A DNA stretch of 60,434 nt from Bugula neritina (Eukaryota; Bryozoa; Gymnolaemata; Cheilostomatida; Bugulidae): positions 1 to 60,434 of the forward strand of contig CAXIUT010000156.1 in assembly GCA_964035545.1 (NCBI GenBank), read 5' to 3'. The translations under genes were made by a program, and so were the position numbers. The notes beneath the pieces are model-generated. The model made no database searches, had not been told where the DNA came from, and saw nothing but the letters and a program-made list of their open reading frames with translations. Below are positions 1 to 12,202 of this stretch, in pieces (the first letter of the stretch is position 1; each line of letters begins with the position of its first letter).

Positions 1-94
1 CCCAACCCCAACCCCCAACCCCAAACCCCAACCCCAACCCCAACCCCCAACCCCAACCCCAACCCCAACCCCAACCCCAACCCCAACCCCTAAA
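1..94. repeat. Left telomere, C4A2 repeats
   Basis: Tandem CCCCAA on the + strand, the correct orientation for a left chromosome end. The outer half holds irregular units (two or three with five C, one with three A); the inner half is perfect. Unique sequence starts at about 95. Confidence 0.97.
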
Positions 95-220
95 TCATTC
101 AGTAATTTATATTATAAATATAAAAGATAATGGGATTTAGCTGCCATAAGAATGAAAAAAAAGCATTCAAATAAAGAATGATATTTTTATATTTATTTTG
201 ATAAATTATCATATTGTTGA

Positions 221-3200
221 TCAAATTTATTCTATTTATACTCTTTTTTTATCCAAATCTATAAACTACTATTGTTATCTTTAATACTGATGACGATTGA
301 CTTTAGGACTTGTTAATAAATACTAATTAAAATTTTGTTTCATTTCTAATATTCTTTCATTATCTGTTCTCTATCTATCTTATCGCATGTCACGTTCTTT
401 GATGACGGTTTCGATGATATTTTATCCCATTTTTATTTATTCTGATTTCTTTTTAGTTATTTTTGATGGATCATAAACAGTAAAAAGACCTGTATGGTTG
501 GCAAGATCTTTTATTTATTTTGCTGAATTTTAAGCATTAGACATAGCTGACATATTTTGTTATTTTTTAAGTTTTTAATCTATAGGTTCTTCATCAATTC
601 TCAAATAGTTTCTTTAGAAATACATTATTCCAAAATTAGTAACCAATTGTAAATATAAAAATGCGACAATAGCAATACCTATCCAAGCTGTATTGACATT
701 ATTACTGAGCAAAATACAGGCATAAATTAAAATCAGACTGAGAAAGTTAACTAAATTTCTTAACTTATTGATATAAATATTGCCTACTCCAACAATTACA
801 AACATTACAAGAAAATATCCCATCATTAGCAGTGGATGCACTGAGGTTTGATTCTTTATACTCAGATAAATAAAACTCATTATAAGAGAAACCAACCAAA
901 TACTCGGATAAGCTTTGGGCTTAAAGAGATTTTTTTTAGTATAGTTCAAAATAGGATTCATTTCCTACACCGATTCTCCTCTGAAAAAAGAACGATACGA
1001 AACTATCATCATTAGAACCAGATAGATCACTACAAGGATAATACCGATTCCAGTAGCTATAGTAAAAGATGTCTATGATGTGATTGATAGAGACGCTCCG
1101 AATATAATTAGGTAGCCATTTACAAGCATCCATGCATATGAAAGGTCATAGAGGATAAATCTTTTAGTACGGCTAGCAACAATACCTGGAATCTTTTTGG
1201 ATAAGAGAAGGCAAATCAAAAAGATAATAGCTGGAATAAAAGCATAGACAAAAGCTATGTTATAAACAGCGAAAAGACTATTATTATCCTCAAGCGTAAT
1301 ATTATAAATAAGTACATATTTAAGGTTCAAAATAGGAGCAATTGGTGCTGATATTAACTTCTCACCTGATGCTCCTATCCACACAAGGAGAGTATATGAA
1401 AATATCTCTGTTATATGACTGATAAGTTTTGGATCTGTGATCAAACGGTAGATAGAAGCTATCCAAAGAAGTGCAATATAGATCCAGATCAGAGCTTCTT
1501 CTGCTGTGTACAAATCGAAGTATGTTTAGTCATATGGTGTGAGCTCTGCTCCACTTTAATCAACCATTGGAATAGCACTTGTTGTGTCGATAGTCGATAA
1601 ACGAATATTTAGCAGATCTGATGAACTGACTGCTCGTAGAAGGTTCAAATTGATGTTCATTGTACCTCGATTGAGAGAGTAGCTTACCAGTTAAACAGAG
1701 CCTTAGAGACTAGTAATACTGGGTGTAGTTGTATAAGGAGGTACTGGACTTAATTCCATAGTAACAGTAATTGAATTAGAGTTAGAATCTTTATTTAATC
1801 TTTGAGAAGTGATCGAATATCCTGAATTTGATGTACAAACACTTGGTGCTTGACTATTATCACAGGTAAAGCCAGTTTAGACTGTACAAGTACTTGAGCA
1901 ACCATCTCCTCCTAGAGTATCAGAATCATCGCACTATTTAGTAGTCACTGTAGGCATAACTCCATTTCCACATATTTCTGTACAAGTAGCAGTACTATTA
2001 GAAGCCTGATAATTATCAGGACACACACATTAAGAATTAACCAAAACTCTATCATTGACATTATTTGTAGTACTACATGAAGTGCAAGTTGTTGATGAAT
2101 TTTAACAAGTCAAACAGGGTGATATACAAGTAATAGAGGATACTACACAAACAGCAACTCCATTATCTAAGAAACCAGTACCACATAAACACTGTGTAGT
2201 TGATTAAACAAAGACTCGAAAGTGATTAGTAGTATCACAACTTGTACAATTAGATGATGAGGAATTGCAAGTCAAACAGGTGTAATCACATGATGCACAA
2301 GTTTGAGTATTATTACCAATATCATAAAATCCTGTACTACATAAACACTAATTGCTAGTTAGAGTTCTAGAAGAATCACAACTAGTGCAATTAGATGAGG
2401 CTGAAACACAAGTGAGACATGTATAATCACAAATACTACATGCAATTACTCCACTATCATAAAATCCAACATCACATGCACATTCATTCGTCGAAGTATT
2501 AAGAGTTCTATTCGAATTATCTGGACAAGTCAAACATGAAATACCATCGACCTAACAAGTAAGACAAGTATAACTACATAGCACACAGTAATCAATCGAT
2601 GAATTAGTTGCATATCCTGAAGGACAAACATCGTAACAAAGTTGCTGTTCTAGAACGAATTTGTTAAATGAAGCTGGAGTTCTGCATTGTCTTTCACGCC
2701 AGTGAATAGCTCTCTCTTCGATATAGAGATACTAAGTGGCTGTAACGAAGTTGTTAGCCGAGTTTATTGCAAAGTTAGGATCAAAAGAACTATCAACTCG
2801 GAAAGCATGGATTCCTAAAATATAATTGAAGTAGTTGAAAGAAGGAGGTGCGAAAGTGCTAGTAGGAACAGCTTAATTCTGATTGACTATATATGTTCCT
2901 GTATCAAAAAAGAATGTATAAGTTGATTCCATCAAAGTTTTATCTATGACAAATGTTGCAATTTCCATTCTTTTGAGGTTAGAATTACTGCTGATATTTA
3001 GATCATAAGTATTGCTACTAGTCATAGCAGCAGCCACAAAAAATGAATATTAATACGATGTTGATATATAGAACGACATTGGATAAGGCATCACTATTGC
3101 ATTACTAAAATCACTAATACTTTAACTAATTGAATACGATGTGATATTTGAAACTCCTGAGGTATCGTTGAAAAATCCATCGGTATTAACTGAATAAGCG

Positions 3201-3619
3201 TATAAGTAGCTTGCAAATACCTGAGTAAGGTCAAGACCTATGTAATGATAGTACAGCAATGAGAAAGTATTTGATGATAATAAGGTCAAAGTAGTTGTGA
3301 ACTGTGTTGTTGTTATTGATCCGATTGAGCAAAGAAAATTTATTTCATTAGTTGTTACAGAAGTATTGGTCGTTGTTCCTTGGACTTGGAAATCTCTAAG
3401 AGAAATAGCTATAGAAGGTAGATTGGTGAAGGTAAGGAAGAATGGTTGGATATAGTTGATATCTGTACTAGTTGGACCGGCTGTCGTAGTTGTTAGTAGT
3501 TTGTGATCTCCACTTTTCATGGTAAGCATGAGAGGATAGTTGGCGAGTTCAGTTGCACAGAAAGTTGACATAATCAAGAATGAAAGAAGGATGATATGAT
3601 TCAGTTCCTTTTTATTCAT
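221..3619 (-). CDS. Cysteine-rich multipass membrane protein
   Basis: A single frame of 1132 residues when TAA/TAG are sense; I checked the gaps between open stretches and found no in-frame TGA before 221-223. It starts MNKKELNHIILLSFLIMSTF, a clear signal peptide. Then comes a non-Cys ectodomain (to about residue 300), then furin-like/VSP-like cysteine repeats (C-x2-C-x3-C spacing, about residues 320-600). From about residue 700 to 1000 there are several hydrophobic helices, and a charged, Glu/Gln/Lys-rich cytoplasmic tail ends the protein. This layout is common in ciliate cysteine-rich surface proteins; the ligand or role is unknown. The stop lies 127 bp from the telomere repeat. It is transcribed divergently from the small-protein cluster at 3798. 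It resembles the larger gene at 44606-50770 in layout. Confidence 0.8.
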
Positions 3620-3797
3620 GTTGGGTTAAATATGAAATATAATTTCCTTAGAATTAATCAGATAATTAATGTAATGATTGATTTAGATAAAACCAAATCA
3701 AATGTTTCAATATAAAAATTATCAAAAATAGTTATCTAATCTTATTTGATTATTTAGAGTTTATCTTAAATATTCTAAGCTATAATTTAAATTTGAA
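3620..3797. promoter_or_regulatory. Divergent intergenic promoter region
   Basis: 178 bp of very AT-rich sequence between two genes that start in opposite directions (3619 minus, 3798 plus). It must hold the start signals of both; no specific motif is claimed. Its last ~30 bp, next to the ATG at 3798, are repeated almost exactly before the ATG at 4352. Confidence 0.5.
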
Positions 3798-4265
3798 ATG
3801 GGGAATAGCAATATCAGATGCCTTGATTCAGACTGTATTCATGATTGCTGCGACCAAAGTGGATACTGCCCGAGTTCTAGCTCAGGATGTGTCCATTATT
3901 ACTCTTTGAGTACTCAAGCTATCGCAGGGATAGTCATGGGATGTATTTTCTTCGTTATTTGTCTTTTAATTATACTAAGCTATTGCAAAAATAGACTAAA
4001 TCCAAATCAAGGAAATATCGATCCTCCTCAAAACACAAACATTTAGGTTAACGCTAATCCTGATTCAAACTACAACACAAACTATAATCCAAACTATAAT
4101 GTCCACTACAACAACCCGAATGAGGCCTTTAATCCTGCCAATCCATCGATAAACAATAACTATCAACAAAACTACAACCAATAACAACCGGTTTATTATG
4201 CAGAACCACCGACATAAAACAATACTTATGGTCAGCCCTGCTATGTCAATAATGGAAGTTAATGA
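3798..4265 (+). CDS. Small Cys-rich single-pass membrane protein, tandem paralog 1
   Basis: 155 residues, ending at TGA 4263-4265. The N-terminus starts MGNSN and holds six cysteines in the order C8-x4-C13-x3-C17C18-x5-C24-x6-C31, followed by V-H. One hydrophobic helix lies at about residues 40-62 and is followed by basic residues (CKNR), which suggests the Cys end faces outside or the lumen although there is no cleavable signal peptide. The tail is low-complexity Asn/Pro/Tyr/Gln. Two paralogs follow on the same strand at 4352 and 4952. I do not recognise the family and give no function. Confidence 0.8.
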
Positions 4266-4351
4266 TCTTACAGATAAATATCTCAAATATATTTTTATAT
4301 TTCTCTTTTTTATATAGATTATAAAATTCTAAGCTATAATTTAAATTTGAA

Positions 4352-4804
4352 ATGGGGAGTAGCAATATCAGATGCTCTGATTCAGACTGTATTTATGATT
4401 GCTGCAACTAAAATGGATACTGTCCAAGTTCTAGTTCAGGATGTGTCCATTATTACTCTTTGAATACTTAAGCTATAGCAGGAATAGTCATGGGATGTGT
4501 ATTTTTCGTATATTGTCTTACGTTTATCATCTGCTTTTGCAAAAAAAGACTAGAACTCAGTTCAGCAAATATTCCTCCTCCTCAAAATACGACCAATTAG
4601 ATCTACGTTAACGCTAACTCTAACTCTAACGCCAACTATTATAACCCTAACTAGGCCTTTAACCCAGCCAATCCATCTCCAAATAACAATTATCAACAAA
4701 ATAACCACTACAACCAACAACAATAACCAATCTATTATGCATAGCCGCCAGCCTACAACAATACATATGGTCAACCCAGTTCAGCTAACTATGGAGCTTA
4801 TTGA
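4352..4804 (+). CDS. Small Cys-rich single-pass membrane protein, tandem paralog 2
   Basis: 150 residues. The N-terminal six-cysteine module and following helix are nearly identical to the gene at 3798 (MGSSNIRC..., HDCC replaced by YDCC), and the tail is again Asn/Pro/Tyr-rich with an F-N-P-A-N-P-S motif shared with paralog 1. The ~30 bp just upstream also match paralog 1, so coding and leader sequence were duplicated together, probably recently. Short ORFs on the opposite strand are shadows. Function unknown. Confidence 0.8.
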
Positions 4805-4951
4805 TTTTATAAACAATATTCACATATATATCAATACATTGTCTTTTTTTTATTTTATTACTCTTAAATCAATCTTTTTTTCTCATATTTTGCAACTGTT
4901 ATTGATATTGTTCTATCATACTTGGTAATAAGCTATATTTTTAAATCAAAC

Positions 4952-5419
4952 ATGGGTAGTAGCAATGAAAATTGTATCGAGAATGACTGTTTCCATGATT
5001 GCTGTAATGCGAGAGGATATTGTCCAAGCTCTAGCTCAGGATGCGTCCATCACTATGAGACCTCAACCGCAGGAATGATTGTTGGAATCGTCTTTGGACT
5101 TCTGTTCATAGCATTCATTATTTTTTTAATCGTCTTTTGTTGCAAAAGACGCCAAGACAGGAGAAATGCTGCTGCTGGATACCCACCCCCACCTGTCACT
5201 AACAACTAAATGTATCCTCAACCTGGCTACAATAACTCTCCACCTTTTAACCCAGCTCAACCTAATCAATTCAACCAACCTTACGTCCAAGGACAACCCA
5301 ATCAATTCAACCAACCGTATAATCAAGGACAGCCCAATCCTGTCAACCAACCCAACTACAATCAAGGACCGAACTATTTCGATAACAATCCCAATAACAA
5401 CAATAACTATGCTTATTGA
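4952..5419 (+). CDS. Small Cys-rich single-pass membrane protein, tandem paralog 3
   Basis: 155 residues. I chose the ATG at 4952 (MGSSNENC), matching the starts of the two paralogs upstream, over an in-frame ATG 30 bp earlier. The same cysteine spacing is present (C-x4-C-x3-CC-x5-C-x6-C-V-H), then a hydrophobic helix at about residues 46-66 and a basic stop-transfer CCKRRQDRR. This is the most diverged copy: the tail has repeated QGQPNQFNQPY-type units and a poly-Asn stretch, like prion-like or adhesive tails. The stop is 83 bp from the convergent IFT140 stop. Confidence 0.8.
5210..5400 (+). repeat. Internal repeat coding QGQPN(Q)FNQPY units
   Basis: Within the tail of the third small membrane protein, short units encoding N-Q-F-N-Q-P-Y and Q-G-Q-P-N recur two or three times with near-identical DNA, consistent with slippage-type expansion of a low-complexity tail. 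Confidence 0.6.
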
Positions 5420-5502
5420 TTCATCATCATTTCTGGAATACATTAAACAACCATTAATAATTATTCAATCTCTTAATAATGATGATTATTTGCTATTTTT
5501 GA

Positions 5503-8500
5503 TCAATAAGTAAGGTCTTCAATGACTTACTCCTCAATCTCTTGCTTTTTCTTGGTCTGAATACCCAGCTTTTTATAAACATTGTCAATCTAAATAACTA
5601 AGTTAATACAATTTATTTATCGATATAAGGAGTTATGATAATTCCACATTCTTTCATCTCTTTTAACTTCTCAAAACACTTCTGGAATTCTCCCATTTCA
5701 TAATAATATTCGATAATAATAGCGAATAAGTCTCCTCTTCTGACTGATTGCTCAATATCAGGCTTTATTAATAATATATTACCTCATGTAACATTTTAAG
5801 ACAACCATTAACCATTTAATTTGGATTACTTTAAGCCAAATCTTTGAGTTAGATAAACTGCTGAATCAAATCTTTTTTATGATTTAAAGTCTGAATTCTA
5901 AACTATTTGTCATTTGATGATGATTTAGTCATATGTTTTATTGATTCTTTCACAGCTGATGAAGCCTTTTAATAGTCTCGATACTCATCTATTTCTACAT
6001 TAGCACAAGCCTCAAAGAAACTTGATAAATTCTAAAATGCTTTAGCTTTCTGATAAAACATGATGATATTTTTCATTAACTCTGGATTTTGATGCCAATC
6101 TGCTGTTTGAAGGAAGTTTGCAGCCAAAACATAAGTATCTGAACTTCTAGCTGTGTTGGCAAAAGTGATAACTTTAGTAGGATCTCCAAGTTAAATCAAA
6201 CATTTAAGAGAAGTGATTTTATCTCCTACTTTCAAATATAAATTAGATGCTGTTTCAAAACTTCCCTGTTTTCTACATTTCTCAGCTACTGTCTTAATTA
6301 GCTCATTACGCTTGTTCTTTTCCATTGCGTTTGAAGGTTCATCATCAGGAATGATTTTTTTAATCAAATCATCTTGAATAGGCACATTTTGCTGAATACA
6401 AATATCTAAAGCTCTTTCATACTGTTTAGAATTGATCAGTAAAGGAACAGCTCTTTCAAATTTATTTGCCTCAAGAAGCGCAGATATCTTAGTGTTTATT
6501 GCTTATTTATCACCTCCTTCAATAAGGTCCATTTCATCTGCTGAGTCATCTTCTTCAACTTTATTTGTAATCAACTCACTAAATCCATTTTTTTCAGCAA
6601 GAGCGTTCGATTTTTTTATTGCTCCTGCTTTAATATAAAGTCTAATAGCTTTCTCAACGAGTCCTTTCTTTTCAAAGTATGAAGCTGAACGAAAAGCTAC
6701 TTCTTTAGGACTCGACATACTTAGACTCATAATTTCTCCATCTAATTCGTTAGTTATTGCAATCTTTATCGCTTGTGAAAAATATTGAGCTTTAGCATAA
6801 AAATGAATAGCCTAACTTAGCATGTTTGTCTTTTCAAGATGTCTTGCTAAAAGGAAACAAGCTTGAGGTTAACTATCTGATTAACAGATTCTTATTGATT
6901 AATTAACTTGATTTTGAGAGAGGAAGAGTCGAACTAAATTTGAAGATGATTATCCTTCTTAATAGTATTTAATAGCTTCTGATAAATTTCCAATAGATTC
7001 ATTATATTGACCTAACCAAGTGGAAAGTTTTTTATCTTTCTTGCTTTCGATATATTAAGTAAGTTCTCTAATTTTTCCAGCTTCTGTGAACATTCTGGGA
7101 ACTTCCTTAATATGAGTGTTTGACTTTTAATAATACTCAATAGCTTATTAAAATCTTCCGGAAGCTTCATAAAATTTAGCTGCATTATAGAAGGTATTTT
7201 TTAAGTTGATTCTATCATATTTTTCAGATATTTCGATAGATTTTTATATTTATCCATTACTTTGGGCAATCTTGGTGTAAAGATCATATCGATTGCTATT
7301 TTCATAAAGATTTTTAGCTTCATCGACCATTCCTAACTGAATGGCAACCATAGCTAGCTGAGTCTCAATTTAAGGTTCTTTCTTTGCCTAACGAATACTT
7401 CTAGCTCCTCTTGCGAACTTCATATTTCCAATACAGATTTAAGCCACATCTAATCTTTTACATTTGACACACATAATAGCCATTTTTTACCAGATAGCTG
7501 AATTTTGAATATTTTTAACACTTTTGTATGCCTCATCAATATTTCCTGCAGTCAGATGGAAAGAAAAGTTTAAAATAGAATTTTTAATGACTTAGTCATC
7601 ATGGTTTATCTTTTGGAAGTCATGCAAAGTTGTTTTTTTGATTTGATAGTCACCTTTCATACGCTATACTGCATAGAAATAAGGTATCTTCAAAGCAAAA
7701 ATATCTATTGCTGATGATTTAAGTACAAATTTATCTTGAGGTCTGATTCCAGTCTCATTAGTATAAAAGAAAGTGAGGAATTATCTGTTTGAAGGCTTTG
7801 ATTCTTCTTAATCATCTTCTTGTTCGGTATCATTTTCCTAATCTTCTTCTTCACTTTAATCACCTTTTGTTTATTATCCTTTAGATATTTCTGTTTTAGA
7901 AGTTTAAACTTGAACTCCAAAGTATCTCATTTCTTTTTTATCCCAATAGAATGCAATAGGAATATGATCGTTTCCTAAATTATAGCCAATAAAAGCATCA
8001 GTATCGATATCATAAATATGAAAACTGTGATTGACTGATGATCCTATATTTGAAGCACTGTTTGAAATTATTCCAACTTTTTTTCCTGTAGAGTTAATAG
8101 AACAACTCTTAATATGACCAATTAGAGATGTTGAGTCTTCAAATCTTCTTGATTGTCCTACTTGTTTAATCTAGTTTCCAATTGAAAAAACTCTGATGTA
8201 TGACTATTGAGTCCAAGTGATAATGAAGTTATGCATAATTTCAAGTCCACTTACTTTTCCTTAACTTTCAGGGAAGACCAAAGTTTGTTTTATTTGACCT
8301 GTTAAATTTAACATATTAAAACCATAGTCTGTAGTAATAATAAAAGAATCCTTTGAGACAAAGAGACATCTTAGAGCTTTTTGTTCTATTGAAGAGATAC
8401 TAACGATTGTAAGGTTAATACTTTTGCTGATTTCCAATATTTATATTTTTTTACTTGTCCAATAAAGTAATTTATCAGCTATAATATCGAATCCTTTGAT

Positions 8501-9753
8501 ATGCCCTGAAGTAGTGAACATCTATGACATTTTTTATTTGCTATCTTCATAAGAAACTTCGATTTTATCAGTTCCTTTCAAAATAGCTTTATAATTTCCA
8601 GACATCTTAGCTGATATTTTTGTCTAACTTACAATAATAACTTCTCCATCACTTTGTTTACATACTATAACACCATTATTTCTACCAACTGTAAGTGTTT
8701 GAATTTGTCTTCCTAAAGTAAGAATCGGCTGAGGAGACCACTGATCTTTATCAACAGGTGAATCTGTTCCAAGAGCCATATTTTTCCAGAACATCAACTT
8801 TCCTTCCCTAGTACCTGCAACAAGAGATCTTCCTCTGCCATCATAAACTATACTTGATATTTTATCGGTTGCCATATTTGAAGCCATAACATCTGTATTC
8901 AAAACATCAAAAACTGTGAGATTATAATTTTAGTCTTGTTCAAGATGCCAGAATCGGATCATGTTTTAATTAGAACAAGTTGAAAGAAGACTCTCTCCAA
9001 TCCATATAGAATTCAAATTTTAAGGCTCGCCTGATATCGACAGTTTCACTTTTTTTTAAGGCACAGATTTTTAAGTAAAGTTAATCCTGAATTGAACCAA
9101 AAGCAAGTTAGATGTAATCACAATAGCTGATCCTTACTTTTGATAAAACATCAAAGCCTTAATTGTTCCACCAACTCTGCACACATCTGAACACATGTTC
9201 ATGTCATTAGCTAAACAGACAGTTCCTGATCGTCCTGCAAAAAGGAAAAGGTTGCCAAGATTGGCTTTAATACCTTCAATGTTAAGATCACAGAAGACAC
9301 AGTGAGTTATCGCCCATTATTTTTGATAGACAGCTAGAAGATTAATTCCTCTCCAGACACCAATAGTCCCAGTAAGATCGCTTGTAACCATTCTATTTCC
9401 TGTTGGATTAAATCTGATCATCATGATAGGGTCTGAATGTGGTTTTCCTTATTCTTTTGGAGCTTTTGTATCCTCATTCCAAATAGTGATACGGCCTAAG
9501 TCAACAAATAAATACCGTTATCCCATCCAATAGCAAGGATAGCATTAAAGGGATGCCACTCAATGCAGGTGGGGGTAATAGAACGAGAGAGTTCGTATTG
9601 ATGCTTGTCTCCACTTTAGTTGAAGAGATGTATTTTGTTGGAAGTAGTGATAGCGATAGTGGGATTGATAGGCACATTAGAAACGGCAATACGAATGATA
9701 CGCTCATGATTGCTTTTGAGATCTTTGATCTCAGTTTTTGAAAAGAAACTCAT
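5503..9753 (-). CDS. IFT140: Intraflagellar transport protein IFT140
   Basis: About 1396 residues after removing three 20-nt introns (9496-9515, 5763-5782, 5590-5609); human IFT140 is similar in length. The N-terminal half is WD40 propellers (a W-H-P motif near the start, GWDNGRITIWN across the first intron). The C-terminal half is a TPR-like solenoid with family-typical blocks: IQLGMVDEAKNLYE, EKYDRINLK, YYEKSNTHIKEVPRM (around 7100-7160), and near the C-terminus VRRGDLFAI and YYEMGE (around 5700-5750). IFT140 is a core subunit of IFT-A, which carries membrane cargo into cilia and runs retrograde transport. Several TAA/TAG codons fall at Glu positions of the human protein (for example REA, EPELE and YYEKS). 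The stop is TGA at 5503-5505. Confidence 0.93.
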
Positions 9754-9794
9754 AAAATAAATGATATTTGAAATTTTAAAAATTGCTATTTAAA

Positions 9795-10628
9795 TCATTT
9801 ATGACTTCCCTAAATAAAATCAGAAAATAATTCACTTAATATTATTATATTTACTATTTACCAGGACCTGGTGTTGATTTTGCTGCTGATGCAGGTCGAA
9901 ATCTCTCTTATTTACCCATTATTATACCTTTACCTGACTTTCCTAGATTTTTTTCCCCATTTCTCGATATATATCCTTCAGCCTCAATCACTATATCTCA
10001 AATAAATTACTCGATGATTTCATTGTTCTATTATCCTCAGGCATTTAGGTTAAAGTTCTACGACTCCTTCTGTCATCTTGAGCAACAATTTTAAATCCTC
10101 CAGAACTTTTCATTTTAGATTATACTTTGTTACTATCCAGGAGAGTTGATTCGAAATTATATTTTGGACCTGGACTAACCGACTAATAACAACTTTTAGC
10201 TTTTCCACTCATATGAGTATATCTTCCTGAAGAAGGAACTCTAGGATTGTATTTTCCAGGTCCTGGATAATTGATAGTTGTATTATAAAAAACTGAACTT
10301 GCAATACATTTCTAAATTTGATGATAACTACATCTCTTCCAGGAGCAAATATTATTTGATTATTGTCTTTATTTTTAACTTGAGGATTATAACAATCTGG
10401 CGATGGCCCTTCTTTTTATTTATTCTTCTGGAAATCTCGTAAAGCTCGAGTAATAACTCCTCCTTTCTTAGAAAATTGTGAAGGAAGATTATAGAATGAA
10501 TCAGTCGCATATTGTTTTCTATTTTTTTGTTTGAACCTTTTTTATCTGCCAAAAGAATACTGATATTTAGAACTAGAATTATTACATACATTTGTCAATG
10601 TTCTTTGTGCTTTTTCAGATGACTTCAT
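9795..10628 (-). CDS. SHIPPO-repeat (ODF3/CIMAP-type) axonemal protein
   Basis: 257 residues with three exact 20-nt introns (10312-10331, 9991-10010, 9835-9854). After splicing, several Pro-Gly-Pro motifs appear: YPGPGKYNPR, SPGPKYNF and, near the C-terminus, TPGPGKYE. These are typical of STPGR/SHIPPO proteins such as ODF3, which bind along microtubule doublets of sperm tails and cilia. Without splicing the frames do not join, so the domain supports the intron calls and vice versa. It sits in tandem 41 bp upstream of IFT140 and is divergent from ADA2. Confidence 0.8.
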
Positions 10629-10786
10629 AAATAAAATATAGATAAAACAAATAAATATACAAAAGAATATTAGATAATCAAATTTATTATTAATTTTATC
10701 AACTATATATATTTTTAGACTATTAATTTACAGCTTTTCATGTGTCATAATAGAATTTATATATCATAGAAAAACTAAAAGAATAA
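10629..10786. promoter_or_regulatory. Divergent intergenic promoter region
   Basis: 158 bp AT-rich spacer between the SHIPPO gene (minus) and ADA2 (plus), both starting outward. No motif is claimed. Confidence 0.45.
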
Positions 10787-12123
10787 ATGTATATTTTACC
10801 TTATTAAGGAAATAAGACAAGCCAGAAGAAATCTATCAGAACTCTTTCGATTACAACTAGTTCGTAATTCACAATTAAGCACCTAAAAGTTACTAAGAAG
10901 AATTTCCATCATCTGATCATATCATGGTACTCATATTATAACCTAGTTTATAGACAATCCAATTATGAAAGTCTTTTGTCATGATTGCAAAAAGGAAATC
11001 AATAAAAGCACTTCTATTTTAACAAAAAATGGGATCTATCGATGCGTTGTTTGCTTTGCCAAAATTTAACATAACTAATAACCTTTCCAAGTGTTTAAAA
11101 GTTTAACTTATTCACTTATTGATCCTAGTTGGAAAGCTTTCCACTAAATTATTTTCCTCAACTTTCTTGAAAAGTAAAAACATATTCATCTAGATTAGGA
11201 GTTGGCAACTGGAAATAAATTAAAGATCAAATGGACTTTTATGGAGCTAAATATAAAGAATAAGAACTATAAGATCATTATTATAACTATTATCTATCTT
11301 CCTAAGACTTTTTACCAGTTATTCTTTTATAATATAGAAGTTTTTAAATAACGACTCTTTCTTCTAAAAAAGAATTGATCCTATTCAACCTTCCAAGAAT
11401 CTTTCAGTCAATCCAACTTCAATTGCATCTCTAACAACAACACATAACCAACAAGATCAGTACTGTTAGTAAATAGACTATTTTTATGCGAATCATGCCA
11501 ATTATTCAAATAGATAAATCTCTTAAATAGAAAGCTATAATTAGAAAAGAAATGAATTTGATCAAGAGTATGATCCTAATGCTGAAATGGCACTGGCTAA
11601 CTTGGAATTTCGAGATGATGATAGTTAAGAAGAGATAGCTATAAAATTTAAAATTATCGAAGCATATAATCGAAGGTTAGAACAAAGAAATCATGTGAAA
11701 CATTTTGTACTTGAACATCGATTACTTGAAGATAATTATCAAGAATATATGGATAAATATAGAAATGAACATTAAAAAGAAGCTTTTGAGGAACTTAAAC
11801 CCATTGCTAGATTTATGAATTTGAAATAACATAATCATTTGATTAGAAAAGTTGCTTTTACAAAGCAATTAAAGTCGATTGTAGAAGGCCTTAGAAACTT
11901 CAGAAGATCTCATCCTACTAATTTCAAAAGTTTAGACTAGTTTATTAGCTCTCAACCAGAATCTAAACCTAAAAAGAAACTTCGTATCGATGAAACCATA
12001 AAAACAGGAAAAAAAGTAGATTAAATGCTATAAAAAAATTTCAAACTAAGCAAAAAAGATCTTGAGACTGTAATTAATAATTTACCTGCAAATGGGAAAA
12101 AAAACTATCTTTAAAAATTGTGA
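10787..12123 (+). CDS. ADA2: Transcriptional adaptor ADA2
   Basis: 418 residues after removing four 20-nt introns (10789-10808, 10927-10946, 11174-11193, 11318-11337). The first intron splits the start codon (AT|G). Domains in order: a ZZ-type zinc finger (FCHDCKKEI ... YRCVVCFA), the linker FQVFKSLTYSLIDPSW, a SANT/Myb-like domain with GVGNWKEI and EDHYYNYYL, and the ADA2-specific block EYDPNAEMALANLEF-RDDD ... IIEAYNRRLE. ADA2 couples the GCN5 acetyltransferase to SAGA-type complexes in the nucleus. The family call is firm. The start is inferred: no other in-frame ATG exists upstream, and an internal ATG at 10964 is a shorter alternative. Confidence 0.88.
10789..10808 (+). other. 20-nt intron splitting the ADA2 start codon
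   Basis: GT...AAG, 20 nt. The unspliced DNA reads AT-G into the intron's own G; after splicing the third base comes from exon 2. Unspliced RNA would start at the same ATG but in a different frame. Confidence 0.65.
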
Positions 12124-12202
12124 AATAGTTCTTCTTGAAAGTCGTTCTTGATCAATGATAGTTTTATATCATACAAAACGTTATATATTTTTATTAATAA
12201 TT

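Noticed and set aside
4065-4774. Minus-strand Val/Ile-rich ORFs opposite the small membrane protein genes
   Set aside because: Antisense of the Asn/Tyr-rich tails; no start context or homology, and the plus-strand genes explain the DNA.
9501-9741. ORFs on both strands within the start of IFT140
   Set aside because: Shadows: the spliced IFT140 frame through the 9496-9515 intron reconstructs a WD40 blade.
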